Source: an uncultured Prevotella sp. (GTDB lineage: Bacteria; Bacteroidota; Bacteroidia; Bacteroidales; Bacteroidaceae). Taken from it: DNA of 6,049 bases. The DNA lies in contig URSZ01000131.1 of the NCBI GenBank assembly GCA_900550635.1, forward strand, positions 1 to 6,049. Direction: 5' to 3'. Positions 1-5,613 of the stretch are shown piece after piece. The notes below the pieces were generated by a model. That model was not told the origin of the DNA. It did no database searches and worked only from the letters and a program-made list of their open reading frames with translations. Each line of letters begins with the position of its first letter. Positions within the stretch are counted from its first letter, which is position 1. The translations under genes and the position numbers were made by a program.

Positions 1-30
1 CACCTCTGTAAGCGCAACTACAAGGAATAA
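1..30 (+). CDS. frdA: C-terminal end of probable fumarate reductase flavoprotein subunit (partial)
   Basis: Frame 1 reads nine codons (HLCKRNYKE) and then TAA at 28-30. The identification is positional: the gene immediately upstream of frdB on the same strand is normally the flavoprotein subunit frdA/sdhA. Bacteroidetes FrdA proteins, as I recall them, end in a similar short basic-aromatic tail. The gap to frdB is 38 bp with no terminator, which fits a shared transcript. Only nine residues are visible, so the domain content cannot be checked. Confidence 0.55.
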   Translation, partial: HLCKRNYKE

Positions 31-68
31 ATCCATTTGACGTAAAACTTTAAGATCAAGATTGCATT

Positions 69-812
69 ATGAATTTTTCATTAAAGATATGGCGTCAAAA
101 GGACGCTAAATCGAAGGGCGCTTTCAAAACCTACCGTGTCGAGAACATCTCGCCCGACACCTCGTTCCTCGAAATGCTGGATATCCTGAACAACAACCTC
201 GTCCATGCGGGCGAGGAGCCGGTGGCATTCGACCACGACTGCCGCGAAGGTATCTGCGGCATGTGCTCGCTCCACATCAACGGCCACGCACACGGGCCGG
301 AGCAGGCCGTGACGACCTGCCAGCTCTACATGCGCCGCTTCAAGGATGGCGACGTAATCACCGTTGAGCCCTGGCGCTCGGCTGCATTCCCCGTTATCAA
401 GGACTGCATGGTCGACCGTTCGGCGTTCGACAAGATACAGCAGGCCGGAGGATACATCAGCGTGCGCACCGGTGGCCCGCGCGACGCAAACTCCATACTC
501 ATCCCCAAACAGGATGCCGACGAGGCCATGGACTGCGCTACGTGCATTGGTTGCGGAGCATGTGTGGCTGCCTGCAAGAATGGCTCGGCAATGCTTTTCG
601 TGTCGTCCAAGGTGAGCCAGCTGGCTCTACTGCCGCAGGGACGCCCCGAGGCTGCCAAGCGCGTCAAGGCCATGATTGCGAAGATGGACGAACTGGGATT
701 CGGAAACTGCACCAACACACGTGCGTGCGAGGCCGTTTGCCCGAAGAACGAAACCGTTGCCAACATCGCACGCCTCAACCGCGAATTCTTGAAGGCCAAA
801 CTGGCCGACTAA
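69..812 (+). CDS. frdB: Fumarate reductase / succinate dehydrogenase iron-sulfur subunit
   Basis: This 247-residue protein is the electron-transfer subunit of the fumarate reductase (complex II) at the cytoplasmic face of the inner membrane, carrying electrons between quinol in the membrane subunit and the FAD of FrdA. The N-terminal ferredoxin fold holds the 2Fe-2S ligands C58, C63, C66 and C84 (DCREGICGMC...TTC). The C-terminal domain has C159-x2-C162-x2-C165-x3-C169 and C214-x5-C220-x3-C224-P. By comparison with E. coli SdhB/FrdB, C159, C162, C165 and C224 should bind the 4Fe-4S cluster and C169, C214 and C220 the 3Fe-4S cluster. Length is normal for the family. The ATG at 69 gives a normal N-terminus (MNFSLKIWRQK) and no Shine-Dalgarno is seen. 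An extra cysteine, C156, lies just before the first ligand group. In Bacteroidales this enzyme usually works as a fumarate reductase in anaerobic succinate formation, so frd is preferred over sdh; the sequence alone does not fix the direction. Confidence 0.96.
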   Translation: MNFSLKIWRQKDAKSKGAFKTYRVENISPDTSFLEMLDILNNNLVHAGEEPVAFDHDCREGICGMCSLHINGHAHGPEQAVTTCQLYMRRFKDGDVITVEPWRSAAFPVIKDCMVDRSAFDKIQQAGGYISVRTGGPRDANSILIPKQDADEAMDCATCIGCGACVAACKNGSAMLFVSSKVSQLALLPQGRPEAAKRVKAMIAKMDELGFGNCTNTRACEAVCPKNETVANIARLNREFLKAKLAD

Positions 813-848
813 ATCATTTCCTAATATATTTCCATACAAATATTTTTG

Positions 849-880
849 TGCGCCTGCCTGTGAAGGTCGGCGCATTTTTT
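849..880 (+). terminator. Intrinsic terminator of the frd operon
   Basis: The stem TGCGCC (849-854) pairs with GGCGCA (869-874). After a two-base mismatch the inner stem continues with CCT/AGG around a GTGA loop, and six T residues follow (875-880). It lies 37 bp after the frdB stop and reads in the plus direction. The opposite strand has no T-tract after the stem, so it should not serve the convergent chromate-transporter genes. Confidence 0.85.
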
Positions 881-1022
881 GCACCCTGCTGCTTGCGGCA
901 TTCTATGCGTTGGGGCGGCACACGTGCGGCAACGCGCAAACCGCTGCCCGTAACAGACAAATAAGGCACACTGAAACGGAAACTCGTTTTCAGGCTGTTA
1001 TACCTGTATGGGACTCCGTAAA

Positions 1023-1083
1023 AAATATGTGCCTTGTATTTTAAAATATGTCTGACATAATTCGAAATATGTCTGACATATTT
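1023..1083. repeat. Three 19-bp dyad units at exact 21-bp spacing (copy 1)
   Basis: Three 19-bp units are separated by 2-bp spacers, so their centres fall at 1032, 1053 and 1074. Unit 1 is AAATATGTGCCTTGTATTT (1023-1041), palindromic only at its ends. Unit 2 is AAATATGTCTGACATAATT (1044-1062). Unit 3 is AAATATGTCTGACATATTT (1065-1083), a perfect palindrome around a central T. The same three-part arrangement returns at 4431-4491. The dyad symmetry and two-helical-turn spacing suit a row of dimeric DNA-binding proteins on one face of the DNA. The position downstream of genes also suits an intergenic repeat family. The function is unknown. Confidence 0.85.
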
Positions 1084-1220
1084 TTTTGCACGTGAAAACC
1101 GGCAGAAAACCCGCCGCAAAAAAACAGTAGAAATCAGGTACCGGAATGTGAAAAAAGAAATGCCGCATTTACGTGTTCCGCGCGCAGTGTGCGGCAGCCT
1201 GCCAAGCGTCCCGTTTCGTG

Positions 1221-1346
1221 CCTTGTGCGCGCCGCTGTTAGCCTTGTATGCGCCACCGTTAGCCTTGTATGCGCCACCGTTAGCCTTGTATGCGCCGCCG
1301 TTAGCCTTGTACGCCCTGACATGTGCCTTGCGTGCGGCACGGTGCG
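1221..1346. repeat. Tandem array of six 21-bp units
   Basis: The word CCTTG recurs at 1221, 1242, 1263, 1284, 1305 and 1326, exactly 21 bp apart. The units at 1242 and 1263 are identical and the one at 1284 differs by one base: each begins CCTTGTATGCGCC and ends CCGTTAG. The unit at 1221 is moderately diverged, and those at 1305 and 1326 keep little beyond the first five bases. A conserved centre with decayed edges is typical of arrays growing by slippage or unequal exchange. The array ends 34 bp before the 3' end of the chromate-transporter operon. It is not a CRISPR array, because there are no unique spacers. Confidence 0.9.
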
Positions 1347-1380
1347 CCATTTAGGCCCTTGCGCAGGCTGCGTTAATCCG

Positions 1381-1956
1381 TCAATAAAGCAGCAGTCCCG
1401 CCAGGCCGCACATCAGTATCATTCGTATGGGGTTGATTTTGAAAAAGTGTGTACCTATGAAAGCCGAAACAAAGAGGAACACGCTTATGTAGAACTGCCA
1501 CGGGTTGATGTCGGGCGTGCTGAAATTCTCGGCGTTCATCAGTATCAGCGCTGCCGAGGCTATCAGTCCCACAACCGTGGGGCGTATTACGGCAAACATG
1601 CTTTCCACCACGCTGGTCTCGCGGTATTTTATCAGCAGCCGGGTTATTGTGTACATCAGTATGAACGACGGCAGCACCACAGCCACCGTGGCCGTCACGC
1701 TCCCCAGTATGCCCACCCAGTGGGGGTATCCGGCGTTCACGGCCGCGGTGTAACCCACGTATGTGGCCGAGTTTATGCCTATCGGGCCGGGTGTCATCTG
1801 GCTTATGGCTATTATGTCGGTAAACTGCTGCGACGTTAGCCAGTGATAGCGCGTCACCACTTCGCCCTGAATCATCGAAATCATGGCATATCCCCCTCCG
1901 AAGCCCACCAGGCCTATGATGAAGAACGTGTAGAAAAGCAGCAGGAACAGAATCAT
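1381..1956 (-). CDS. Chromate transporter (CHR) family protein, half-size, second of a pair
   Basis: This 191-residue hydrophobic protein is one half of a short-chain CHR transporter in the inner membrane. Family features are FGGGYAMISMIQGEVV near residues 19-34, the W39-L40 'WLTSQQF' stretch, and the TPGPIGINSATYVGY loop at about 55-69. The hydrophobic segments lie at about 82-105, 122-140, 154-170 and 176-191, besides the N-terminal one at 1-18. The ATG at 1956 gives a hydrophobic start directly ahead of the family motif; it follows the partner gene by 30 bp with no separate promoter, so the two are probably co-transcribed. In short-chain CHR systems two homologous halves act together. Characterised CHR proteins export chromate, or are linked to sulfate, but in gut-type anaerobes the true substrate is unproven. 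No terminator is visible downstream. Confidence 0.93.
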   Translation of the reverse strand: MILFLLLFYTFFIIGLVGFGGGYAMISMIQGEVVTRYHWLTSQQFTDIIAISQMTPGPIGINSATYVGYTAAVNAGYPHWVGILGSVTATVAVVLPSFILMYTITRLLIKYRETSVVESMFAVIRPTVVGLIASAALILMNAENFSTPDINPWQFYISVFLFVSAFIGTHFFKINPIRMILMCGLAGLLLY

Positions 1957-1986
1957 CCTTATTTGTTTTTTAAAGTGCCTTGCGGG

Positions 1987-2529
1987 CTATTCGTGCGGTT
2001 TGACGTAGCGCCCGTACATGTATCCCCCTATGCCCACGGCCAGTATGATGTACACGGGCGACACGCCCAACAGCCATATCAGCAGCGCCGCACCCACCGG
2101 AAGCCATACGTTCGACAGCGTAATACGCGCCGAGCGTGCCAGCTTTATGCAGGGAGCTGCAATGAGCGCCACCACGGCCGGGCGTATTCCCTTGAATATG
2201 GCTTCCATGGTCTTGTTGTCGCGAAAGCTGTGGAAAAACAACGCTATGGCAAGTATTATGAGGAACGACGGCAGCACGCAGCCTAATGCGCACGTCACGG
2301 CGCCGCGCGTCTTGCGCAGCCGGTAGCCTATGTTGATACTCATGTTCACGGCAAAAACCCCCGGGATAGTCTGCGCCACGGCAAGCAGGTCGAGGAAAGC
2401 CTCGCGGTCTATCCATTTGCGTTTGTTCACCACTTCTTCCTCAATCAGCGGAATCATGGCGTAACCTCCGCCCAAAGTGAACAGGCCAATGCGGAAAAAT
2501 GTAGAAAAAAACTGTGAATAAATGCCCAT
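1987..2529 (-). CDS. Chromate transporter (CHR) family protein, half-size, first of a pair
   Basis: This 180-residue inner-membrane protein is the promoter-proximal member of the CHR pair and is clearly homologous to its downstream neighbour. It shares the GGGYAMIPLIEEEVV motif (20-34), a WIDREAFLDLLAVAQTIPG segment (39-57), and the VNMSINIGYR stretch (61-70). Hydrophobic segments follow at about 76-100, 115-130, 140-157 and 159-173, and the tail is short and charged. The start at 2529 lies about 20 nt after the transcription start expected from the promoter at 2557-2588, and gives the usual N-terminus just ahead of the GGGYAM motif. Half-size CHR proteins normally work as a two-gene pair with antiparallel topology. 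Chromate is the family's named substrate, but the physiological one here is not shown by sequence. Confidence 0.94.
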   Translation of the reverse strand: MGIYSQFFSTFFRIGLFTLGGGYAMIPLIEEEVVNKRKWIDREAFLDLLAVAQTIPGVFAVNMSINIGYRLRKTRGAVTCALGCVLPSFLIILAIALFFHSFRDNKTMEAIFKGIRPAVVALIAAPCIKLARSARITLSNVWLPVGAALLIWLLGVSPVYIILAVGIGGYMYGRYVKPHE

Positions 2530-2556
2530 TCTTTACAAGGGGTGCTTAATACCGTG

Positions 2557-2588
2557 CAAATTTAGCGCAACCCGCTGAACAGACAAAA
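2557..2588 (-). promoter_or_regulatory. Promoter of the chromate-transporter pair
   Basis: Read on the minus strand, TTTTG (2588-2584) and TAAATTTG (2564-2557) match the Bacteroides -33 and -7 (TAnnTTTG) elements with a 19-bp spacer. Transcription would begin near 2550 and leave a leader of about 20 nt before the ATG at 2529. Confidence 0.72.
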
Positions 2589-2609
2589 GAAAAGCCCCCT
2601 TTTTTGTCT
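2581..2609. repeat. Inverted repeat covering the -33 region of the chromate-transporter promoter
   Basis: The arms AGACAAAAGA (2581-2590) and TTTTTTGTCT (2600-2609) form a 10-bp stem with one G-T pair around a 9-base loop (AAAGCCCCC). The left arm contains the -33 element of the minus-strand promoter, so this could be a regulator-binding site. A terminator is less likely, because no gene ends here. Confidence 0.5.
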
Positions 2610-2789
2610 TCTCCGCGCCGCTGCAGCCGCCTGCTTACGCTCCCGCCGCGCCACACGTTTTACACAAAAATCCCCGTCCGCCGGGCCATTTAAGGCATAA
2701 AACGAGGCTTAAAAGGAAAGTTTTGGCCGTGATAGGGAAAAAATGAACATGTAATAGCGAAAAAACAGCAAATCATAGGCCTTATTTAA

Positions 2790-2821
2790 TTTTGCACGTA
2801 TATGCAAACGCGGTAATTTTG
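2790..2821 (+). promoter_or_regulatory. Promoter of the tolC-hlyD-permease operon
   Basis: TTTTG (2790-2794) and TAATTTTG (2814-2821), 19 bp apart, fit the Bacteroides -33/-7 pattern. Transcription is expected near 2829, leaving a leader of about 58 nt before the ATG at 2887. This argues against the in-frame ATG at 2833, which would lie only about four bases from the transcript start. A second perfect -7-like word, TAATTTTG at 2787-2794, overlaps the -33 element but lacks its own upstream TTG. Confidence 0.72.
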
Positions 2822-2886
2822 CATACGGTGGCATGTGTAGGAACCATTATCCCACGGCCGCCTGTGTAATTTGTAAAACCAACGTA

Positions 2887-4347
2887 ATGGACATACGAAA
2901 ACTCATTCTTTCCGCCGCCTTGGCCGTAGCAGCCTTTCCGCTTGCGGCGCAGCGCGTCTTTACGCTCGACAGCTGCCGTTCCATGGCCCTGGCCGGCAAC
3001 AAACAGCTGCTTGCGGGCGAAAAGGAGATAGAGGCCGCCGGCTACGAACATAAGGCAGCGCGCGCCAATTACCTGTTCAAGGTAAATGCCGTTGCCACGT
3101 ATTTCCGCAACAGCCGGGAGCAGCACCTGCTTTCATCTTCCACGCGCTCAAGGCTCGACAACCTCGGCACCTCCATGTCGGAACCCTTGGGCCAGTTGGC
3201 CCAGACGGCCGGGCAGCTGCACCCCGAGATAGCCGGGCAGCTTGAAGAAATGGGCAGCAACCTCGTTAACGGCATGAACGACATAGGCCGCGGCATAAAC
3301 GACGCTTTCCGCACCGATACGCGCAACGTGTTTGCCGGCGCGCTCATGCTTACGCAGCCAATATACATGGGCGGCAAGATACGGGCCTACGACCAGATTA
3401 CGGGCTATGCCTGCGAGCTGGCCGAGCAGAAGCACCGCGCCGGCGAGCAGGAGGTTATATTGAACACCGACGAGGCCTATTGGCAAATCGTGTCGCTTGC
3501 GAGCAAGAAACGCCTGGCCGAAAGCTATGTGCAGCTGCTCCAGCGCATGGATTCCGACGTTACAAAGATGATAAAGACGGGCGTGGCCACACGCGCCAAC
3601 GCGCTTACGGTAAGCGTTAAGCTGAACGAGGCCGAAATGGCCCTCACAAAGGTCGACAACGGGCTTTCGCTCGCCCGCATGCTGCTGTGCCAGCTGTGCG
3701 GCCTGCCGTTGGACACGCAGTTCACCCTTGAGGACGAAAACAAGGAGCTTTCGTCCACGGCGGGCGGCAATTCCGCGTTCGACATGTCCACGGCCCTGTC
3801 GCGCCGTCCCGACCTGCGCAGCCTTGAACTGGCCGCCGACATTTACGACAAGAAAATCAAGCTGGCACGCTCCGAAAACCTGCCGCAGCTCGCATTGGTG
3901 GGCAATTACCTGCTCACCAACCCGTCGGTGTTCAACGGTTTTGAAAAAAAGTTCAAGGGAATGTTCAACATAGGCGTAACGCTCTCGGCCCCGCTGTTCC
4001 GCTGGGGCGAAGGGCGCAACAAGGTCAGGGCGGCCAAGGCGCAGGCCGCCGCAGCGCGTTACCAACTCGACGAGGCGCGCGAAAAGGTGGAGCTGCAGGT
4101 AAACCAGGCGTCGTTCCGCGTAACCGAAGCCAACAAGGCGTTCGCCCGCGCGGTGAAGAACTGCGAGCGCGCCGAGGAAAACCTGCGCACCGCAAGCGTA
4201 GGTTTCAAGGCCGGGGTGATACCTACGAGCGACATGCTCGAGGCGCAGACGGCATGGGTGTCGGCACAGTCGGAAATAGTGGACGCCGCAATCGACGTGC
4301 GGCTCACGCAGGTGTACCTGCAAAAGTCGCTCGGCACGCTCGAGTGA
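2887..4347 (+). CDS. TolC-family outer membrane efflux channel
   Basis: This 486-residue outer membrane factor would form a trimeric channel through the outer membrane and periplasm, serving the fusion protein and permease encoded next. Residues 1-22 look like a signal peptide (basic MDIRK, hydrophobic core, AAQ before the likely cut), and there is no lipobox cysteine. Two homologous OEP halves follow: FTLDSC...NK at about 26-39 opens the first, and SRRPDL (305-310) with LARSENLPQL opens the second. Typical beta-barrel and hairpin words include QPIYMGGKI (about 157-165), APLFRWGEGR (368-377) and FKAGVIPTSDMLEAQ (440-454). A polar, helix-prone insert at about 75-147 separates the first pair of barrel strands. 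An in-frame ATG at 2833 would add 18 residues, but they would mask the signal peptide and begin almost at the transcription start. The substrate is unknown. Confidence 0.94.
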   Translation: MDIRKLILSAALAVAAFPLAAQRVFTLDSCRSMALAGNKQLLAGEKEIEAAGYEHKAARANYLFKVNAVATYFRNSREQHLLSSSTRSRLDNLGTSMSEPLGQLAQTAGQLHPEIAGQLEEMGSNLVNGMNDIGRGINDAFRTDTRNVFAGALMLTQPIYMGGKIRAYDQITGYACELAEQKHRAGEQEVILNTDEAYWQIVSLASKKRLAESYVQLLQRMDSDVTKMIKTGVATRANALTVSVKLNEAEMALTKVDNGLSLARMLLCQLCGLPLDTQFTLEDENKELSSTAGGNSAFDMSTALSRRPDLRSLELAADIYDKKIKLARSENLPQLALVGNYLLTNPSVFNGFEKKFKGMFNIGVTLSAPLFRWGEGRNKVRAAKAQAAAARYQLDEAREKVELQVNQASFRVTEANKAFARAVKNCERAEENLRTASVGFKAGVIPTSDMLEAQTAWVSAQSEIVDAAIDVRLTQVYLQKSLGTLE

Positions 4348-4430
4348 ACAGTGTTTTTTACAGCTTTAAACGTATGTTAAAACAGAAGGCCGTTCCACCC
4401 GCTCAAAAACCCCTCCTCGGAGCAAAGAAA

Positions 4431-4491
4431 AAATACAAGGCACGTATTTCAAAATATGTCTGACCTATTTTAAAATTCCTCGGACATATTT
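4431..4491. repeat. Three 19-bp dyad units at exact 21-bp spacing (copy 2)
   Basis: This is a second 61-bp module with the layout seen at 1023-1083. Unit 1, AAATACAAGGCACGTATTT (4431-4449), is the reverse complement of unit 1 of the first copy with one mismatch in 19. Unit 2, AAATATGTCTGACCTATTT (4452-4470), matches the perfect dyad of the first copy at 18 of 19 positions. Unit 3, AAATTCCTCGGACATATTT (4473-4491), keeps a good right arm and a decayed left arm. The centres are 4440, 4461 and 4482. It lies in the 229-bp gap between the tolC-like and hlyD-like genes. I see no Bacteroides-type promoter in that gap; a weak hairpin AGCCC/GGGCT (4493-4497 / 4509-4513) follows the repeat. Confidence 0.82.
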
Positions 4492-4576
4492 CAGCCCGCA
4501 TGAATAAAGGGCTTTAACACATGCCCGGCAAAGCGGACAAACAACGACAGAAACAAAAAAACAACAGGTTCGATAT

Positions 4577-5575
4577 ATGGCAAAGATTACAAAAGAAAGG
4601 AAAAGCCTCGCAGTAGGATTGCTTATATTCGTGGCCGTGGTGATAGCGGCGGCCGTAATGGGATTGATAATGCTCAGCCCCGTGACCGAATACGTGGAAG
4701 GGCAGGCCGAAGCCGACGAATACCGCGTTTCGAGCAAGGTGCCCGGCCGCGTGGTGAGGTTCTACGTGCGCGAGGGCGACACGGTGCGCCGCGGCGACAC
4801 CCTCGTGGTGCTCGACGCCCCCGACGTGCTTGCAAAGCTCGAACAGGCGCGCGCAGCCAAGGACGCAGCGCAGGCCAAGCAGGACGAGGCCATGGCCGGA
4901 ACAAGGCACGAGCAGGTGCAGGCCGCATACGACATGTGGCAGAAGGCAAAGGCCGGGCTCGACATAGCCGTCAAGTCGCACCGCCGCGTAAAGGAACTGT
5001 TCGAACAGGGAGTGCTGCCCGAACAGAAGTTCGACGAGGCCGCCGCACAGCTTGCCGCAGCGCAGGCCACCGAAAAGGCAGCGCATTCGCAATACCAGAT
5101 GGCCGTTAACGGCGCACGCCGCGAGGACAAGGCCGCTGCCGCAGCCATGGTAAGCCGTGCACGCGGCGCAGTGGACGAAGTGGAGTCCTACGTAAGGGAA
5201 ACCGTACTCACCGCCCAGGCCGACGGCGAAGTAAGCGAGATATTCCCCAAGGCGGGAGAGCTTGTTGGCACCGGCGCACCGATAATCAACGTGGCCATGA
5301 TGGACAAGATGTGGGTTACTTTCAATATACGCGAAGATATGCTCGGCCACATAGGCATGAACCGCAAGTTCAAGGCACGGATACCGGCGCTCGGGGGGCG
5401 GGAAGTGGAACTCGTTACCTATTACATGAAAGACCTCGGCTCGTATGCCGCATGGAAAGCCACAAAAACCACCGGCGACTACGACCTCAAGACATTCGAG
5501 GTGCGCGCCCGGCCGGTAAAGCCCGTTGAAGGGCTGCGCCCGGGCATGTCCGTAATCTTTCCGCAACAACATTGA
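4577..5575 (+). CDS. HlyD-family membrane fusion protein (periplasmic adaptor)
   Basis: This 332-residue adaptor should link the inner-membrane permease encoded downstream to the TolC-type channel encoded upstream. A short basic cytoplasmic start is followed by one transmembrane anchor (about 11-33). The first lipoyl half-motif is at about 52-80 (VSSKVPGRVVRFYVREGDTVRRGDTLVVLD in overlapping pieces). An alanine- and glutamine-rich coiled-coil hairpin covers about 83-205, with a turn near GVLPEQKFDEA (145-155). The second lipoyl half is at about 210-239, followed by a beta-barrel domain ending in the common RPGMSV motif (321-326). Length and order fit the EmrA/YbhG/YhiI-like group. The start at 4577 places the anchor correctly. 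The 229-bp gap to the tolC-like gene is long for an operon, whereas the permease follows after only 38 bp. Confidence 0.96.
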   Translation: MAKITKERKSLAVGLLIFVAVVIAAAVMGLIMLSPVTEYVEGQAEADEYRVSSKVPGRVVRFYVREGDTVRRGDTLVVLDAPDVLAKLEQARAAKDAAQAKQDEAMAGTRHEQVQAAYDMWQKAKAGLDIAVKSHRRVKELFEQGVLPEQKFDEAAAQLAAAQATEKAAHSQYQMAVNGARREDKAAAAAMVSRARGAVDEVESYVRETVLTAQADGEVSEIFPKAGELVGTGAPIINVAMMDKMWVTFNIREDMLGHIGMNRKFKARIPALGGREVELVTYYMKDLGSYAAWKATKTTGDYDLKTFEVRARPVKPVEGLRPGMSVIFPQQH

Positions 5576-5613
5576 ACCTCGGGCCCCGGCCTGCGAAAAC
5601 AAAGTCTGCAAGC

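Larger units (their letters stand above)
813..1380. other. Gene-free convergent intergenic region with repeats
   Basis: This stretch separates the 3' end of frdB from the 3' end of the minus-strand chromate-transporter operon. It holds the frd terminator, a three-unit dyad module (1023-1083), a loose inverted repeat TGCCGCA (1161-1167) / TGCGGCA (1190-1196), and a 21-bp tandem array (1221-1346). Several reading frames stay open across the array only because its 21-bp period is a multiple of three. None encodes a protein with recognisable domains, and open frames occur on both strands at once. I see no tRNA, rRNA or mobile-element gene here, and no convincing terminator for the minus-strand operon. 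Confidence 0.75.

Noticed and set aside
971..993. Hairpin CTGAAAC / GTTTTCAG as a terminator
   Set aside because: The stem is short with a bulge and no T-tract follows on either strand.
1221..1346. Possible CRISPR array
   Set aside because: The units follow one another with no spacers, the period is only 21 bp, and no cas genes are present.
814..1350. A 178-codon minus-strand open frame with a repeated heptapeptide (AYKANGG)
   Set aside because: The heptapeptide comes from the 21-bp tandem array, which keeps several frames open on both strands. The frame also runs across the dyad module and the frd terminator and has no recognisable domain or start context.
1148..1354. Plus-strand small open frame with LALYAPP repeats
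   Set aside because: It is another frame of the same 21-bp array, with no promoter or domain support.
2833..2886. Upstream in-frame ATG as the start of the TolC-like protein
   Set aside because: It would place 18 non-hydrophobic residues before a clear signal peptide and lies only a few bases from the predicted transcription start; the ATG at 2887 fits better.
3148..4323. A 391-codon minus-strand open frame opposite the tolC-like gene
   Set aside because: It is a shadow of the GC-rich tolC-like coding sequence, with low-complexity composition and no domain.
4902..5378. Further copies of CAAGGCAC at 4902 and 5371 as members of the repeat family
   Set aside because: Both lie inside hlyD, where they encode ordinary residues, and neither has AAATA/TATTT flanks or 21-bp neighbours. 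They also show that the 8-base core alone is not evidence; the 1975-1982 GTGCCTTG between the chromate genes is treated with the same caution.
4514..5611. A 365-codon minus-strand open frame opposite hlyD
   Set aside because: It mirrors hlyD codon bias, and the plus-strand product has unmistakable HlyD features.
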